Source of the DNA: Dictyobacter aurantiacus
Lineage (GTDB): Bacteria; Chloroflexota; Ktedonobacteria; Ktedonobacterales; Ktedonobacteraceae
NCBI RefSeq assembly: GCF_003967515.1
Contig: NZ_BIFQ01000001.1
Location: 248,001 to 312,000 of the forward strand
Direction: 5' to 3'
DNA length: 64,000 nucleotides
Both the position numbers and the translations under genes were made by a program. Below, piece after piece: positions 1 to 8,346 of the stretch. Below the pieces are notes generated by a model that had not been told where the DNA came from, ran no database searches, and saw only the letters and a program-made list of their open reading frames with translations. Numbering within the stretch: position 1 is the first letter of the stretch; every line of letters begins with the position of its first letter.

Positions 1-247
1 GCAAATCATACACCGGACCCTCTTTACGCAGGTCAGCGGGCGCGAGATTGACAGTAATACGCTTGAAAGGAAAGCTACAATTGCTGTTTTTAATCGCGGA
101 CCGCACGCGATCCTTGGCTTCGTTCACGGCCGCATCAGGCAACCCAACAATTGTGAAAGCGCTCATTCCGGTCGCCAGGTCCACCTCAACTTCAATCAGA
201 GCCCCTTCCAGCCCTACCACTGCACAGCTACGAGCCATTGACAACAT
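1..247 (-). CDS. comM: YifB/ComM family Mg-chelatase-like AAA+ protein, N-terminal part
   Basis: Only the first ~82 codons lie in the window; the gene continues past the left edge. The N-terminus reads [15 protein letters not shown] and continues through [21 protein letters not shown] and INLAP-like text ([14 protein letters not shown]). This is the N-terminal Lon-protease-like fold of the YifB/ComM family, which in naturally transformable bacteria is a helicase acting on recombination intermediates. The start at 247 is preferred because a GAGGAGG ribosome site lies about 11 bases upstream; an in-frame ATG at 238 is the alternative. The AAA+ motor domain is outside the window, so integrity cannot be judged. 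Confidence 0.88.
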   Translation of the reverse strand, partial: MLSMARSCAVVGLEGALIEVEVDLATGMSAFTIVGLPDAAVNEAKDRVRSAIKNSNCSFPFKRITVNLAPADLRKEGPVYDL

Positions 248-350
248 ATCTCGTAGGTCCTCCTCTATGTGGTTTTTCTCTCTCTATTAATGCGCATTAT
301 GTACAGGCAAAGAGGAAATTGCAAGAGATTTCAGTATCCGTGGCCCTTTA

Positions 351-1514
351 TCACAAGCGCCACCACTGCTGATAACGTGTGAGCGCACGCTGAAGCGCCT
401 GCCGGGTATCATGACTGAAGATCGTCTGGCAGGTCTTGAGCTCAGGAGCGGTATCGTATAGGTCAATAATACCAGTATCCGCACCCATCAGGGCCTCAAC
501 CGTGGCCGCTGAGCAGTAGGGGGCGTAAGGTGCACTATACCCACCTTCAGTCAGCACAACGAGATGCCCTTCACAGACTTCAGTAGCCAGTTTGACCGTC
601 ATTGTAGCCAGATCGCGATACCCATCCATGGTCATCATCATTTGTGCCAGCGGATCCAGCCAACAGGCGTCCTGGCCGGCAGAAATCAGGATCAGTTGTG
701 GCTGATACTGACGTCCAATCGGGAGAATAATGCGTTCAAAGGCGGCACGATAACCACGATCACCGGTGCCAGGTGGCAGGGGAATATTAATAGTATAACC
801 TTCCCCGGCACCACAACCTACCTGCTCTAAGGTTCCGCTATTCTCAGGAAACCAGTCCTGCTGGTGCAGCGAGACAAACAGCACGCCGGCATCTTCATAA
901 AAAGCATCCTGCGTGCCGTTACCGTGATGCACATCCCAGTCGATAATCATGATGCGCTCCAACCCATAGACACGTCGGGCATAGTGCGCGGCCACCACCA
1001 CGTTGTTAAAGATACAGAATCCCATTGCCTGGTTGCTGGTGGCGTGGTGACCTGGTGGGCGCAAGAGGGCAAACGCGTTCGATACACGTCCTTCCAATAC
1101 GGCCTGAACAGCATTCATGGCTCCTCCGGCCGCGTAAAGAGCAGCTTCCAATGAACCAGGACTCAACACGGTCTCTTCGTCGATCTCCCCCCAGGGCGCG
1201 CGCAGTGGTCCTTGCGTGTTTTCCCTGGCCCATATAGCGATGCCGTCAATGTATTCAGGAGTATGGTAATAGCTCAGTTCAGTGGCGCTGGCGGGACGAG
1301 CTGAAATGCGCTGCATCTGCGCGCTCAGGCCGGCTCCATCTAGAAATTCTCTGCTGCGTTGCGTAATAATCGCCGCGGATGGATGGGGCTGGGGCGAGAG
1401 TTCAAATGTGCCTGTACGCAACCGTACCCTGGCCTCGCTGCCGGTGTCATGCTCAAGAAACCGCTCATCATAGACCAGCCCCGTACGCAACGTCGTTCTA
1501 TCCGTGTCGTCCAT
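351..1514 (-). CDS. Histone deacetylase family (AcuC/HDAC-like) hydrolase
   Basis: A 387-residue zinc-dependent deacylase of the arginase/HDAC fold. Visible signatures are LLRPPGHHA, GFCIFNNVVVAA, IIDWDVHHGNGTQ (metal-binding Asp and His) and ISAGQDACW. The last corresponds to the usual SAGFDAH metal-binding segment, with Gln in place of Phe. Family members act on acetyl-lysine, acetylpolyamines or acetoin-linked substrates; nothing here decides which. The start at 1514 (MDDTDRTTL) has a GAGAGG site about 12 bases upstream; a longer open frame reaches 1658 but its extra 48 residues do not look like the family. It stands alone, divergent from kinase 1, with no acetoin genes nearby. Confidence 0.88.
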   Translation of the reverse strand: MDDTDRTTLRTGLVYDERFLEHDTGSEARVRLRTGTFELSPQPHPSAAIITQRSREFLDGAGLSAQMQRISARPASATELSYYHTPEYIDGIAIWARENTQGPLRAPWGEIDEETVLSPGSLEAALYAAGGAMNAVQAVLEGRVSNAFALLRPPGHHATSNQAMGFCIFNNVVVAAHYARRVYGLERIMIIDWDVHHGNGTQDAFYEDAGVLFVSLHQQDWFPENSGTLEQVGCGAGEGYTINIPLPPGTGDRGYRAAFERIILPIGRQYQPQLILISAGQDACWLDPLAQMMMTMDGYRDLATMTVKLATEVCEGHLVVLTEGGYSAPYAPYCSAATVEALMGADTGIIDLYDTAPELKTCQTIFSHDTRQALQRALTRYQQWWRL

Positions 1515-2203
1515 TCTATTCGCTATCCCTCTCAGAAATATAGAACTTGCTCTATCAGATATGATAAATGATCGATCAACCCGGGCATATATCGAAAATG
1601 ATCTGCCACACGTGTTAAGGATAGAGGGTCGGTAATCCATTGCGGGGAGGATGATCAAGGAGTCCTACGCCTGGCTCATTAGCGTGTACATGTTTCCCGA
1701 ACTAGTGTATAATGCGAATGCGGGCTTGAAAGCTGCCCGGGCAAAATAATATTTATTCATACTAAAAAAATCGTCCTGCTTAGCCATACGATGAGCAGTC
1801 TCCTCGTCGGATATTTTATAGACTTACAAACTTACAAGCTACAAATTTACGTTTACATGCACATAACATGCGTGCCTTCAATACGTTACATGGCATAACC
1901 GTGGGTGCGTAGTTCTTGTTACATGTTGTTATAACAGCGGACGCACAGCTCAAACAATCGAATACGCCGCTCGGCCGTGGCCATTTTGCTCCTTCAGATC
2001 AATCTCAGGGGTTGATTGCCGTGTCATAGATACGCACCAGGTCGCTGACATGTAATGGAGCCTTGGACCCGATAGCCCTTGGAAAGCGTTATGATAATAG
2101 TATGATGGTGGGGGAAGATAAACATCGCTATTTCCTATTTTCATCCCCCAATACATTCGGTGTTCCCCGTTTACAAGGCAGGGCAATTTCACTGGAGGAA
2201 CGA
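1515..2203. other. Divergent intergenic region, 689 bases
   Basis: The region separates the deacetylase gene (minus) from kinase 1 (plus). It holds one promoter-like site pointing right (1685-1713) and AT-rich sequence from about 1740 to 1870. I see no tRNA, terminator with a T-run, or conserved coding frame. The ~490 bases between the promoter-like site and the kinase start are unexplained. Confidence 0.5.
1685..1713 (+). promoter_or_regulatory. Sigma-70-like promoter upstream of kinase 1
   Basis: TGTACA at 1685-1690 and a perfect TATAAT at 1708-1713 are separated by 17 bases. It points toward the kinase at 2204, which would give an unusually long leader of about 490 bases unless another promoter lies closer or a small RNA is made. 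Confidence 0.4.
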
Positions 2204-3817
2204 ATGATAGAGACAGTACCATCTGGTACAATACTCCACGGACGGTACCGTATTGAACGTGTACTGGGTAGCGGTGGCTTTGGCCACGTATACCTGGCGC
2301 TCGACCAGATGACAAATCAGCAAGCTGCGGTTAAAGAATATTTAGTCACCGGAACCAGTGGCCAGGAGCAACTGAAGCATGAGGCTCGGGTGCTCAGCCA
2401 GCTGCATCATCCTAACCTGCCTGCCTTCATGGATACCTTTATTGAACATGGCCGCTATTACGTGGTCTTGAGCTATATCGAGGGCGAGGACCTGACGGAC
2501 CTGATTCGCGTGACTCGTCAGCGCAATGAGGTCATTCCGATCGCTCAGATATTAAACTGGATTCTGTCGATCTGTGATGCGGTGATGTTTATGCATAGTC
2601 AGCGTCCAACGGTCATCCATCGCGATATCAAACCGGATAATATTCGTATTACCCCCAATGGGACGGCCGTCCTGGTCGATCTGGGTAACGCCAAGGCAGC
2701 GGCCGATGGCGCACGAACCCTGTTCTTTATTCGCCACCAGGGCACTCCCGGCTATGCACCGCCCGAACAATATCCAGGTGGCACCGGCACCGATACGCGC
2801 TCCGATGTTTATGCGCTGGGTGGCACGCTCTATTTTGCCCTGCTCGCCGCTGAACCTCCCAGTGTCTCTACGCGCAACCAATCGGTTCAGCAGGGTCGCC
2901 CGGACCTTCTTTCGCTGCAAGAACACCTGGCCAATAATCCACCGGAAGAAAGTCCAGAGGCGAACGCGGCCCGGCAGTTCCGCCTTGGTGTGAGCAAACC
3001 ATCCAAGCCAGCACCACGCCATTCACGCCATATTGCTCAACTGGGCAATTTATCGCCACAGGTGCTGAACGCATTGAATCATATCATTCAAAAGTCGATG
3101 GCACTGCGTCCAAGAGATCGCTATCAATATGTCGCGGACTTCGCCAACGATCTGAAGAATGTGATCACGGCCCTGCCACAGCCACCATCTCCTCACCGGC
3201 CTAAAGATCCAAATAGCACCCAGCCTAACCTGGCTGAGATCTATGATACCCTTCAGGCCAACAAGGGGAATGCCACCAATCAACCCAATCCACCGCTAAC
3301 GCCACCCGCGTCGCCCGCGCGTGGTTCCAATAGGGCATGCCCACGTTGTAACAACCCGCTGGCTCCCAATGCCTCTTTCTGCCCGCGCTGCGGCCTGTCT
3401 TTGACCAATCCAGGCGGCCATCCAAATATACCAACCCAGCATGCCAGTACGTCTGTCGCCCAGGCTGACCAGACCTTGATTATGTCTCAGGAGCAAATGC
3501 GGCAGTCGGCCACTACGACACGTGACCATGGGCAGCAGCCTGGCCATATGCAGGCGCCACCAACTACCCCCAGGTCTGAGAACTACCCGGCATATCAACA
3601 TGGGAGGTCATCTCAGGCGCAGGCAATGGCCATGCCGGCTCCATCGCTTCAATCAAATATGTCAACTGGCCACCATTCATCCTCACATCCAGCCACAGGT
3701 CGTGCCGGTAGCAGTAATAACATAGGACAAGAGATACCGCGCTGGCTAATCATTGGCGGCATTATTATTCTGATTATCGTGCTCATAATGATCTTTGCAC
3801 TTATGCGCCACCTGTAG
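2204..3817 (+). CDS. Membrane-anchored Ser/Thr protein kinase with zinc ribbon (kinase 1)
   Basis: A 537-residue Hanks-type kinase. The N-terminal kinase domain (about residues 10-330) shows the glycine loop GSGGFGHVY, the catalytic loop VIHRDIKPDN, and GTPGYAPPEQY of the activation segment. The metal-binding motif reads DLG rather than DFG. A linker rich in Pro, Asn, Gln and Ser follows. It contains a double-CxxC zinc ribbon (ACPRCNNPL ... SFCPRCGLSL, ~residues 377-400). One C-terminal membrane helix (WLIIGGIIILIIVLIMIF) leaves only a few residues beyond it. The start at 2204 has GGAGGAACG just upstream; an open frame to 2063 exists but is unlikely. The helix at the extreme C-terminus implies a cytoplasmic kinase tethered to the membrane with no external sensor. 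Confidence 0.93.
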   Translation: MIETVPSGTILHGRYRIERVLGSGGFGHVYLALDQMTNQQAAVKEYLVTGTSGQEQLKHEARVLSQLHHPNLPAFMDTFIEHGRYYVVLSYIEGEDLTDLIRVTRQRNEVIPIAQILNWILSICDAVMFMHSQRPTVIHRDIKPDNIRITPNGTAVLVDLGNAKAAADGARTLFFIRHQGTPGYAPPEQYPGGTGTDTRSDVYALGGTLYFALLAAEPPSVSTRNQSVQQGRPDLLSLQEHLANNPPEESPEANAARQFRLGVSKPSKPAPRHSRHIAQLGNLSPQVLNALNHIIQKSMALRPRDRYQYVADFANDLKNVITALPQPPSPHRPKDPNSTQPNLAEIYDTLQANKGNATNQPNPPLTPPASPARGSNRACPRCNNPLAPNASFCPRCGLSLTNPGGHPNIPTQHASTSVAQADQTLIMSQEQMRQSATTTRDHGQQPGHMQAPPTTPRSENYPAYQHGRSSQAQAMAMPAPSLQSNMSTGHHSSSHPATGRAGSSNNIGQEIPRWLIIGGIIILIIVLIMIFALMRHL

Positions 3818-3869
3818 CTTCGGCCTCCAGGCCTTTATGGCCGGGCCGATTTGCTGAGCTATGCCGCCT

Positions 3870-4973
3870 TTATTCCCACATTTCTGCGAATGAGCGACGA
3901 ACACGTCCCAACCAGGACGGCAATGAAGTTGCCCAGGCCAGGCGCTCAAGCAGATCATCAATTACTGCGCTTTCAGCTTCTTCATCAGCATAAAAGAGAT
4001 CTTCCAGCGGCCCGTTCAGGGTCGCGATGGGTGAGATAAGTGTAAGGGCATCTACCAGCAGATTGGCCTCACCACTGACCGGGGGACAGAGGCCACGATA
4101 CCCCTGCAAGAAACTACGTACGCGCTCAGGCGCCATCCCACGCTTAACCAGTGGAGGTGTAGCGTTGCTGCCGGGTAACCAGGCCAGAGCGCCGAAATAA
4201 AAGAGGGCATACGCAACTTCAAAGATGCGCTTCTCCCAACGCGCCGCTTCCAACCCGGTCACAGCACTAACCCCAAATGGTCCAAACCGCAGGTTTAAGG
4301 CATGGTAGTCACCATGGATGTGAAATTCGGGCAGGCTGTGATTGCCTCCAATCGACATCATCGCCTGTGGCAAAACGGCTTCCCATTGGTCAGCCCATTC
4401 TTGCAATGCCGAGTTGAGGGCCTGCAGCGACCCTTCCGCTGCCCTGCTGCGGGCGAGGTTGAGGTATCCCTGCACCAGGCTGCCGATCTGAGCCTCAACC
4501 GGCCAGCGATTTTGTGCTCCCCTGTATTGTTGAGAAGCCTGGTGGATGCGGCCAAGCATCGCCCCTGCCGACTCAACCCAGTCCAGGCTCCGTTGACTGG
4601 AGGTACTGAAAAGCTCTCCTCCAATCTGCTGCTGAATCTCAAACAGGTCTTCGCCTATCTGTACCGTTGGATCACCCTGCGGTGTGCGTAAAAAAGACGG
4701 CACCGGGATGCCCGCGTCCTTCAGGTGCTGCTGAAAGGCATAACGAAACTGTATATCTTCTCCCAGTGGACCCTGCGGACGCTCACGCAGTACATAAGGC
4801 TGTCCTGCTATTTCAACCGCCAGGCTCAAATTATCACTACCTGGGACCTCTAGCGGTCCTTGATTGTTCCAGGTGGAAATGCCAAAAGCCTGCATGACCT
4901 CGTTGAGATCAAGCAGGTTTTCGTCTGTGGCACTATCTTCAGTTGGCTGTTGTTCGAATTCGTTTTCATTCAT
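3870..4973 (-). CDS. Aminoglycoside-phosphotransferase-like protein, possibly inactive kinase
   Basis: A 367-residue protein with the APH/choline-kinase fold. The catalytic-loop signature IHGDYHALN fits HGDxxxxN. The following metal-binding segment, normally I-D-F/W-E, reads VTGLEAARW, so the expected Asp is missing. The N-terminal lobe contains PYVLRERPQG, reminiscent of the ATP-binding strand. The start at 4973 (MNENEFEQQ) lies 27 bases after the stop of the upstream rhodanese gene at 5000; the longer frame to 5036 would overlap that gene. Co-orientation and spacing suggest an operon. Small-molecule kinase, pseudokinase or scaffold are all possible; the substrate is unknown. Confidence 0.75.
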   Translation of the reverse strand: MNENEFEQQPTEDSATDENLLDLNEVMQAFGISTWNNQGPLEVPGSDNLSLAVEIAGQPYVLRERPQGPLGEDIQFRYAFQQHLKDAGIPVPSFLRTPQGDPTVQIGEDLFEIQQQIGGELFSTSSQRSLDWVESAGAMLGRIHQASQQYRGAQNRWPVEAQIGSLVQGYLNLARSRAAEGSLQALNSALQEWADQWEAVLPQAMMSIGGNHSLPEFHIHGDYHALNLRFGPFGVSAVTGLEAARWEKRIFEVAYALFYFGALAWLPGSNATPPLVKRGMAPERVRSFLQGYRGLCPPVSGEANLLVDALTLISPIATLNGPLEDLFYADEEAESAVIDDLLERLAWATSLPSWLGRVRRSFAEMWE

Positions 4974-4999
4974 GAAAGGTTGATTTCGTTCTAGTGCTC

Positions 5000-5881
5000 T
5001 TAGATTTCTACCGGCAGGTCCTGGCGAATCCCCCATTCGTTCCAGGAACCGTCGTAGTTGGTTAACTGTGGATACCCCAGCATGGCCAGGCTAAATAGCA
5101 CGGTCGTGGCGGCAACCCCACCATTGCAGTACGCGACCACGTGCTGCTCAGGTTCAAGGTTGGCGGCTTTGAAGATGCGCTGCAATTCCTCGGTCGAGCG
5201 AAAGGTCCCATCTTCAGGGTTGATTAATTCTTCACGCGGCAGGCTGATAGCTCCGGGAATATGACCGGCGCGGCCCGCGCCACGTACAACGGTGCCTGCA
5301 TATTGGCCGCTGTCTCGCGCATCCACCAGGATAGTATCCCTCTGGTTGACGAGCGCCAGTACCTCTTCAGCGGTCGCACGCAGTTCTGGCCGTGGTTTTG
5401 GGGTAAAGGTGGCACGTGGATAACTGGGAATGATGCGATCCACGGGACGCCCTTCGCGCTTCCATTTGGCAAACCCACCGTTCAACACGACGACGCGCGT
5501 GTGCCCATAATAGTTCAAGGCCCACCAGAGCCGTGTGGCAAACTGCGAGGCGGGATGGGTGTCGTAGGCGACAACCAGGTGTTGATCTCCGATACCAACG
5601 CGTGCCATGGCGTCGGCAAACTGCGAGGCAGGAGCAAGTTGTGCCTCGACAGGATCATCATGGTTGACGATATCCTGCGTCCAATCGATATACACCGCTC
5701 CTGGAATGTGCTCCTGGGCATACTCATCAGGAGCGCCCGTATACACAGCTTCCTGCTTCCCCTCCTTCACTACTGTCTTCACATAACCGCGCATATCGAC
5801 TACGCGAATAGCTGGATCAAACAGGTTCTCCTCCAGCCAGTCAGTCTCCACCAGAAATTGCGAACGGCGCTCCTGTTCCAT
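5000..5881 (-). CDS. Tandem-rhodanese sulfurtransferase
   Basis: A 293-residue thiosulfate/3-mercaptopyruvate-type sulfurtransferase with two rhodanese domains. The first is inactive (~residues 10-140, with DMRGYV and HIPGAVYIDW). The second is catalytic (~165-285, with LVDARDSGQY, HIPGAISLP and the persulfide loop VVAYCNGGVAAT). The loop CNGGVA differs from both CRKGVT of thiosulfate sulfurtransferases and CGSGVT of mercaptopyruvate sulfurtransferases, so the donor cannot be assigned. The start at 5881 has AGAGGAACTG about 8 bases upstream. It lies just downstream of the DUF6391 gene and just upstream of the APH-like gene, all on the minus strand. Confidence 0.9.
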   Translation of the reverse strand: MEQERRSQFLVETDWLEENLFDPAIRVVDMRGYVKTVVKEGKQEAVYTGAPDEYAQEHIPGAVYIDWTQDIVNHDDPVEAQLAPASQFADAMARVGIGDQHLVVAYDTHPASQFATRLWWALNYYGHTRVVVLNGGFAKWKREGRPVDRIIPSYPRATFTPKPRPELRATAEEVLALVNQRDTILVDARDSGQYAGTVVRGAGRAGHIPGAISLPREELINPEDGTFRSTEELQRIFKAANLEPEQHVVAYCNGGVAATTVLFSLAMLGYPQLTNYDGSWNEWGIRQDLPVEI

Positions 5882-5897
5882 ATTACAGTTCCTCTTT

Positions 5898-6437
5898 CTA
5901 AGAGAATAAACCGGCCGCGTCAGGATTGTCTGTGCTGACGAAGTGGGCCGGAGAGCCGAAGACGGTCATTGGTTTTACATCCAGGATACGCATGGATGTG
6001 TTGGGCGTCTGCGTTGTTACATAACGCTGCACGACCAGGCCGAGCGGCCGCGCCAGCACCAGGGCCGCGGTTGATGCCAGAATGACGTTGTTGGCGGTGC
6101 TGTACGGTCGACGTAGTTTGGCAACCGCCATGGAAGAGAGACCCGTTAGCAGACCCGCGACCGCCAGGTTGGTACCACAACGCTCGTGTACCGCCAGTTC
6201 AGGCTCGGAGGTGCGCAGCAGTTGCAGAGCCTGCTGGGCCGCCGGTAAGATCGCTTCGGTCGGCACATCCCCAAACACAAAAAAGCCGGCGGCAAACGAA
6301 ATGCCGGAAAAGCGTACCTCCGGGAATTTACGGGAAAGCAGAACGATGGTGGCATGTTCCAAAGCGTGATTCTGCTTGACCGCGCCACCTAATAACATCT
6401 GCTGGGCAACTTGTACGACGGGATTGATCGAACTCAT
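5898..6437 (-). CDS. DUF6391-type protein
   Basis: A 179-residue protein without assigned function. Visible features are KQNHALEHATIVLLSRK, a glycine-rich FAAGFFVFGDVPTE segment, a conserved-looking HERCGTNLAVAGLLTG stretch, and two hydrophobic segments that could span or enter the membrane (about residues 105-120 and 125-145). The HALEHAT and GTN patterns recall the DUF6391 family known from Ktedonobacteria and cyanobacteria. The start at 6437 (MSSINP) has GGAAGGACA about 8 bases upstream; frames from 6455 or 6467 are possible. It is 16 bases upstream of the rhodanese gene, probably the same transcript. Confidence 0.7.
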   Translation of the reverse strand: MSSINPVVQVAQQMLLGGAVKQNHALEHATIVLLSRKFPEVRFSGISFAAGFFVFGDVPTEAILPAAQQALQLLRTSEPELAVHERCGTNLAVAGLLTGLSSMAVAKLRRPYSTANNVILASTAALVLARPLGLVVQRYVTTQTPNTSMRILDVKPMTVFGSPAHFVSTDNPDAAGLFS

Positions 6438-6544
6438 AGTTTCTTGTCCTTCCATAGGAGCAGGCAACCCGGCGCCCCCTGGCGCCCACTTACAAACACG
6501 ACTGCTTGCATGCTGTTAACAACTTCCTGCTCGCTGTCCATATG

Positions 6545-7993
6545 TTACGGACCATATGTAATATTAAATACGACTATTTCGTCCCCAAAGTTGATGACAT
6601 CACCGTCATTGAGCATGACCGCTTGAAAAATTCGTACATTATTTACCAGTGTGCCATTGGAACTCCCCACGTCATCCAGGTACCAATGCCCTTCTGAAAA
6701 CCAGAGTCGGGCATGTCTGCGCGACACCGAGCGACCAGGAATGATCAGATCGTTCCCATTGGTGCGACCAACAGTCGTCACATCCTGGTGGAAGCGATAA
6801 GAACGCCCCACCAGGGACTCCGGTCCGGTCTGTAAGGTCAGACGCGCCAGCACCGGGCGCCCGTTGACCAGATAGGTGTCTTTGCTGGCCCGTGGATTGG
6901 ACAATTCATCACCACAGGTCGTGCAGTAAAGCCGCGAACTGGGATTGGACGCGCCACAACGGAAACAAATCACCGGGGTGCCCGCCAGGGATCCACTGGG
7001 CATAGAGCTGATGTTCACACCTGAGCCGCTGGATTGGTTGGGCAGCGTGCCGGGATGTGAACCTCCTCCCGTGGCAGGGGGGATCGGTGGCGCGACCCTG
7101 TAGAGACGTGGCAGCGATAGATGCGACGCAGCCAGCGCGCCCGTCAGGGCTTCTATCAGGTCTTCCGCTGCCTGATAGCGATCAGCAGCTTGCTTGGCGG
7201 TCATCTTTTGCACAACCTGGATGACGGGTGCCGGCACACCTTCGGCCGCCATGCGTTCAACCGGCAACGGTTCGTTCAGATGCTTGACGGTAATCGTCAA
7301 AGGACTGTCGGCGATAAATGGGACGCGACCTGTCAGACAATGGAAGAGGACAATACCCAACGAGTAGAGGTCGCTGCGGCGATCAACCCTTTGCCCCATG
7401 CCTTGCTCAGGCGCCATGTATTGTGGCGTGCCGATACCGGTACCGACCCGGGTTAAACTGGTCGATTCCTCAAGGATCTTGGCAATGCCAAAGTCAGACA
7501 AGAGGAGATGTCCGTCACGACGCAGCAACATGTTCGCTGGCTTGACATCACGATGGACGATACCATTGCGATGCGCGCAATCGAGACCTTCGGCCGCCTG
7601 AATGATGAAATCAACCGCTTCGGGAACCGGTAACGCGTGCTTGAGACGGTCCTTGAGCGTGCCTCCATCCACGTATTCCATGACGATATATGTTATATTA
7701 TCCTGCTCACCGAAATCATGTATTTGCACTATATTAGGATGCGCAAGCTTGGCTACTGAACGTGCCTCCTGCACAAACCGTTTCACAAATACAGGATCTT
7801 TGGCATGATAAGCAGGTAACACTTTGATCGCCACATGACGATCCAGGGTTGGTTGATATGCTTTGAAGACCGTCGCCATACCACCAGAACCAATACGTTC
7901 GACGATACGAAACTGCCCCAGGGATTTCCCTATGAGTGTGCTCATGTCGCCGCTGTTCCCTGCCTGCTGAGGATAGTTATTTCCTGGTTGCAT
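6545..7993 (-). CDS. Ser/Thr protein kinase with zinc ribbon and FHA domain (kinase 2)
   Basis: A 482-residue signalling kinase. Domain order: PknB-like kinase (~residues 20-280: IGSGGMATVFKA, VAIKVL, IVHRDVKPANML, SDFGIAKIL, GTPQYMAPEQG), a Pro/Gly/Ser linker, a zinc ribbon (CFRCGASN ... LYCTTCGDEL), then a C-terminal FHA domain (TTVGRTNGNDL, SVSRRHARLW, DVGSSNGTLVN). FHA domains bind phosphothreonine, so self-recruitment or binding of phosphorylated partners is likely. No membrane helix is visible, so it is probably cytoplasmic. The start at 7993 has AGAGGGAG about 12 bases upstream; 8023 and 7945 are alternatives. It is followed by the DUF6391 gene after about 110 bases. Confidence 0.93.
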   Translation of the reverse strand: MQPGNNYPQQAGNSGDMSTLIGKSLGQFRIVERIGSGGMATVFKAYQPTLDRHVAIKVLPAYHAKDPVFVKRFVQEARSVAKLAHPNIVQIHDFGEQDNITYIVMEYVDGGTLKDRLKHALPVPEAVDFIIQAAEGLDCAHRNGIVHRDVKPANMLLRRDGHLLLSDFGIAKILEESTSLTRVGTGIGTPQYMAPEQGMGQRVDRRSDLYSLGIVLFHCLTGRVPFIADSPLTITVKHLNEPLPVERMAAEGVPAPVIQVVQKMTAKQAADRYQAAEDLIEALTGALAASHLSLPRLYRVAPPIPPATGGGSHPGTLPNQSSGSGVNISSMPSGSLAGTPVICFRCGASNPSSRLYCTTCGDELSNPRASKDTYLVNGRPVLARLTLQTGPESLVGRSYRFHQDVTTVGRTNGNDLIIPGRSVSRRHARLWFSEGHWYLDDVGSSNGTLVNNVRIFQAVMLNDGDVINFGDEIVVFNITYGP

Positions 7994-8023
7994 AACCCTG
8001 ACGACTCCCTCTATTCCTGCCAT

Positions 8024-8346
8024 GTGATGAAATGACCAGCATATCCACTTTTAGCAATATAGTATTCTGCCAACGCTCCATTGCCGGGAAAGCGGGGATG
8101 CAAGCGAACATGCCGGGGGACATGCTCAAGCGACGAGCCCCAGGCCGGGGCAAGCCCAGCACCTATGGGGACTCGGGGGCACAGCCCCCGGCAACTCCTC
8201 CCCCCTCGCCCACGTAGCGGGTGAACAACACGATCCGTGATCTGGCCCATCATTGGCTGGGCCAGACCAGACGGCCATTGTTTCTTCTCTATCTTCCTGA
8301 TTATACAGGTATTAACGCGCGATGTCGAGCGAAACAGGGTATCGGA
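8024..8346. repeat. Gene-free stretch with GC-rich hairpins
   Basis: The stretch lies between the 3' end of sucB and the 5' end of kinase 2. It contains three inverted repeats: GCCCC/GGGGC (8137-8151), CGGGGGC/GCCCCCG with a 3-base loop (8174-8190), and TCTGGCCCA/TGGGCCAGA (8241-8266). The last could act as a terminator stem for sucB but lacks a T-run. The second resembles the terminal hairpin of the repeat unit described elsewhere in the window, without its other parts. Confidence 0.5.

Noticed and set aside
5261-5938. 225-codon plus-strand frame over the rhodanese gene
   Set aside because: Antisense to a well-supported gene, with no recognisable domain or start site.
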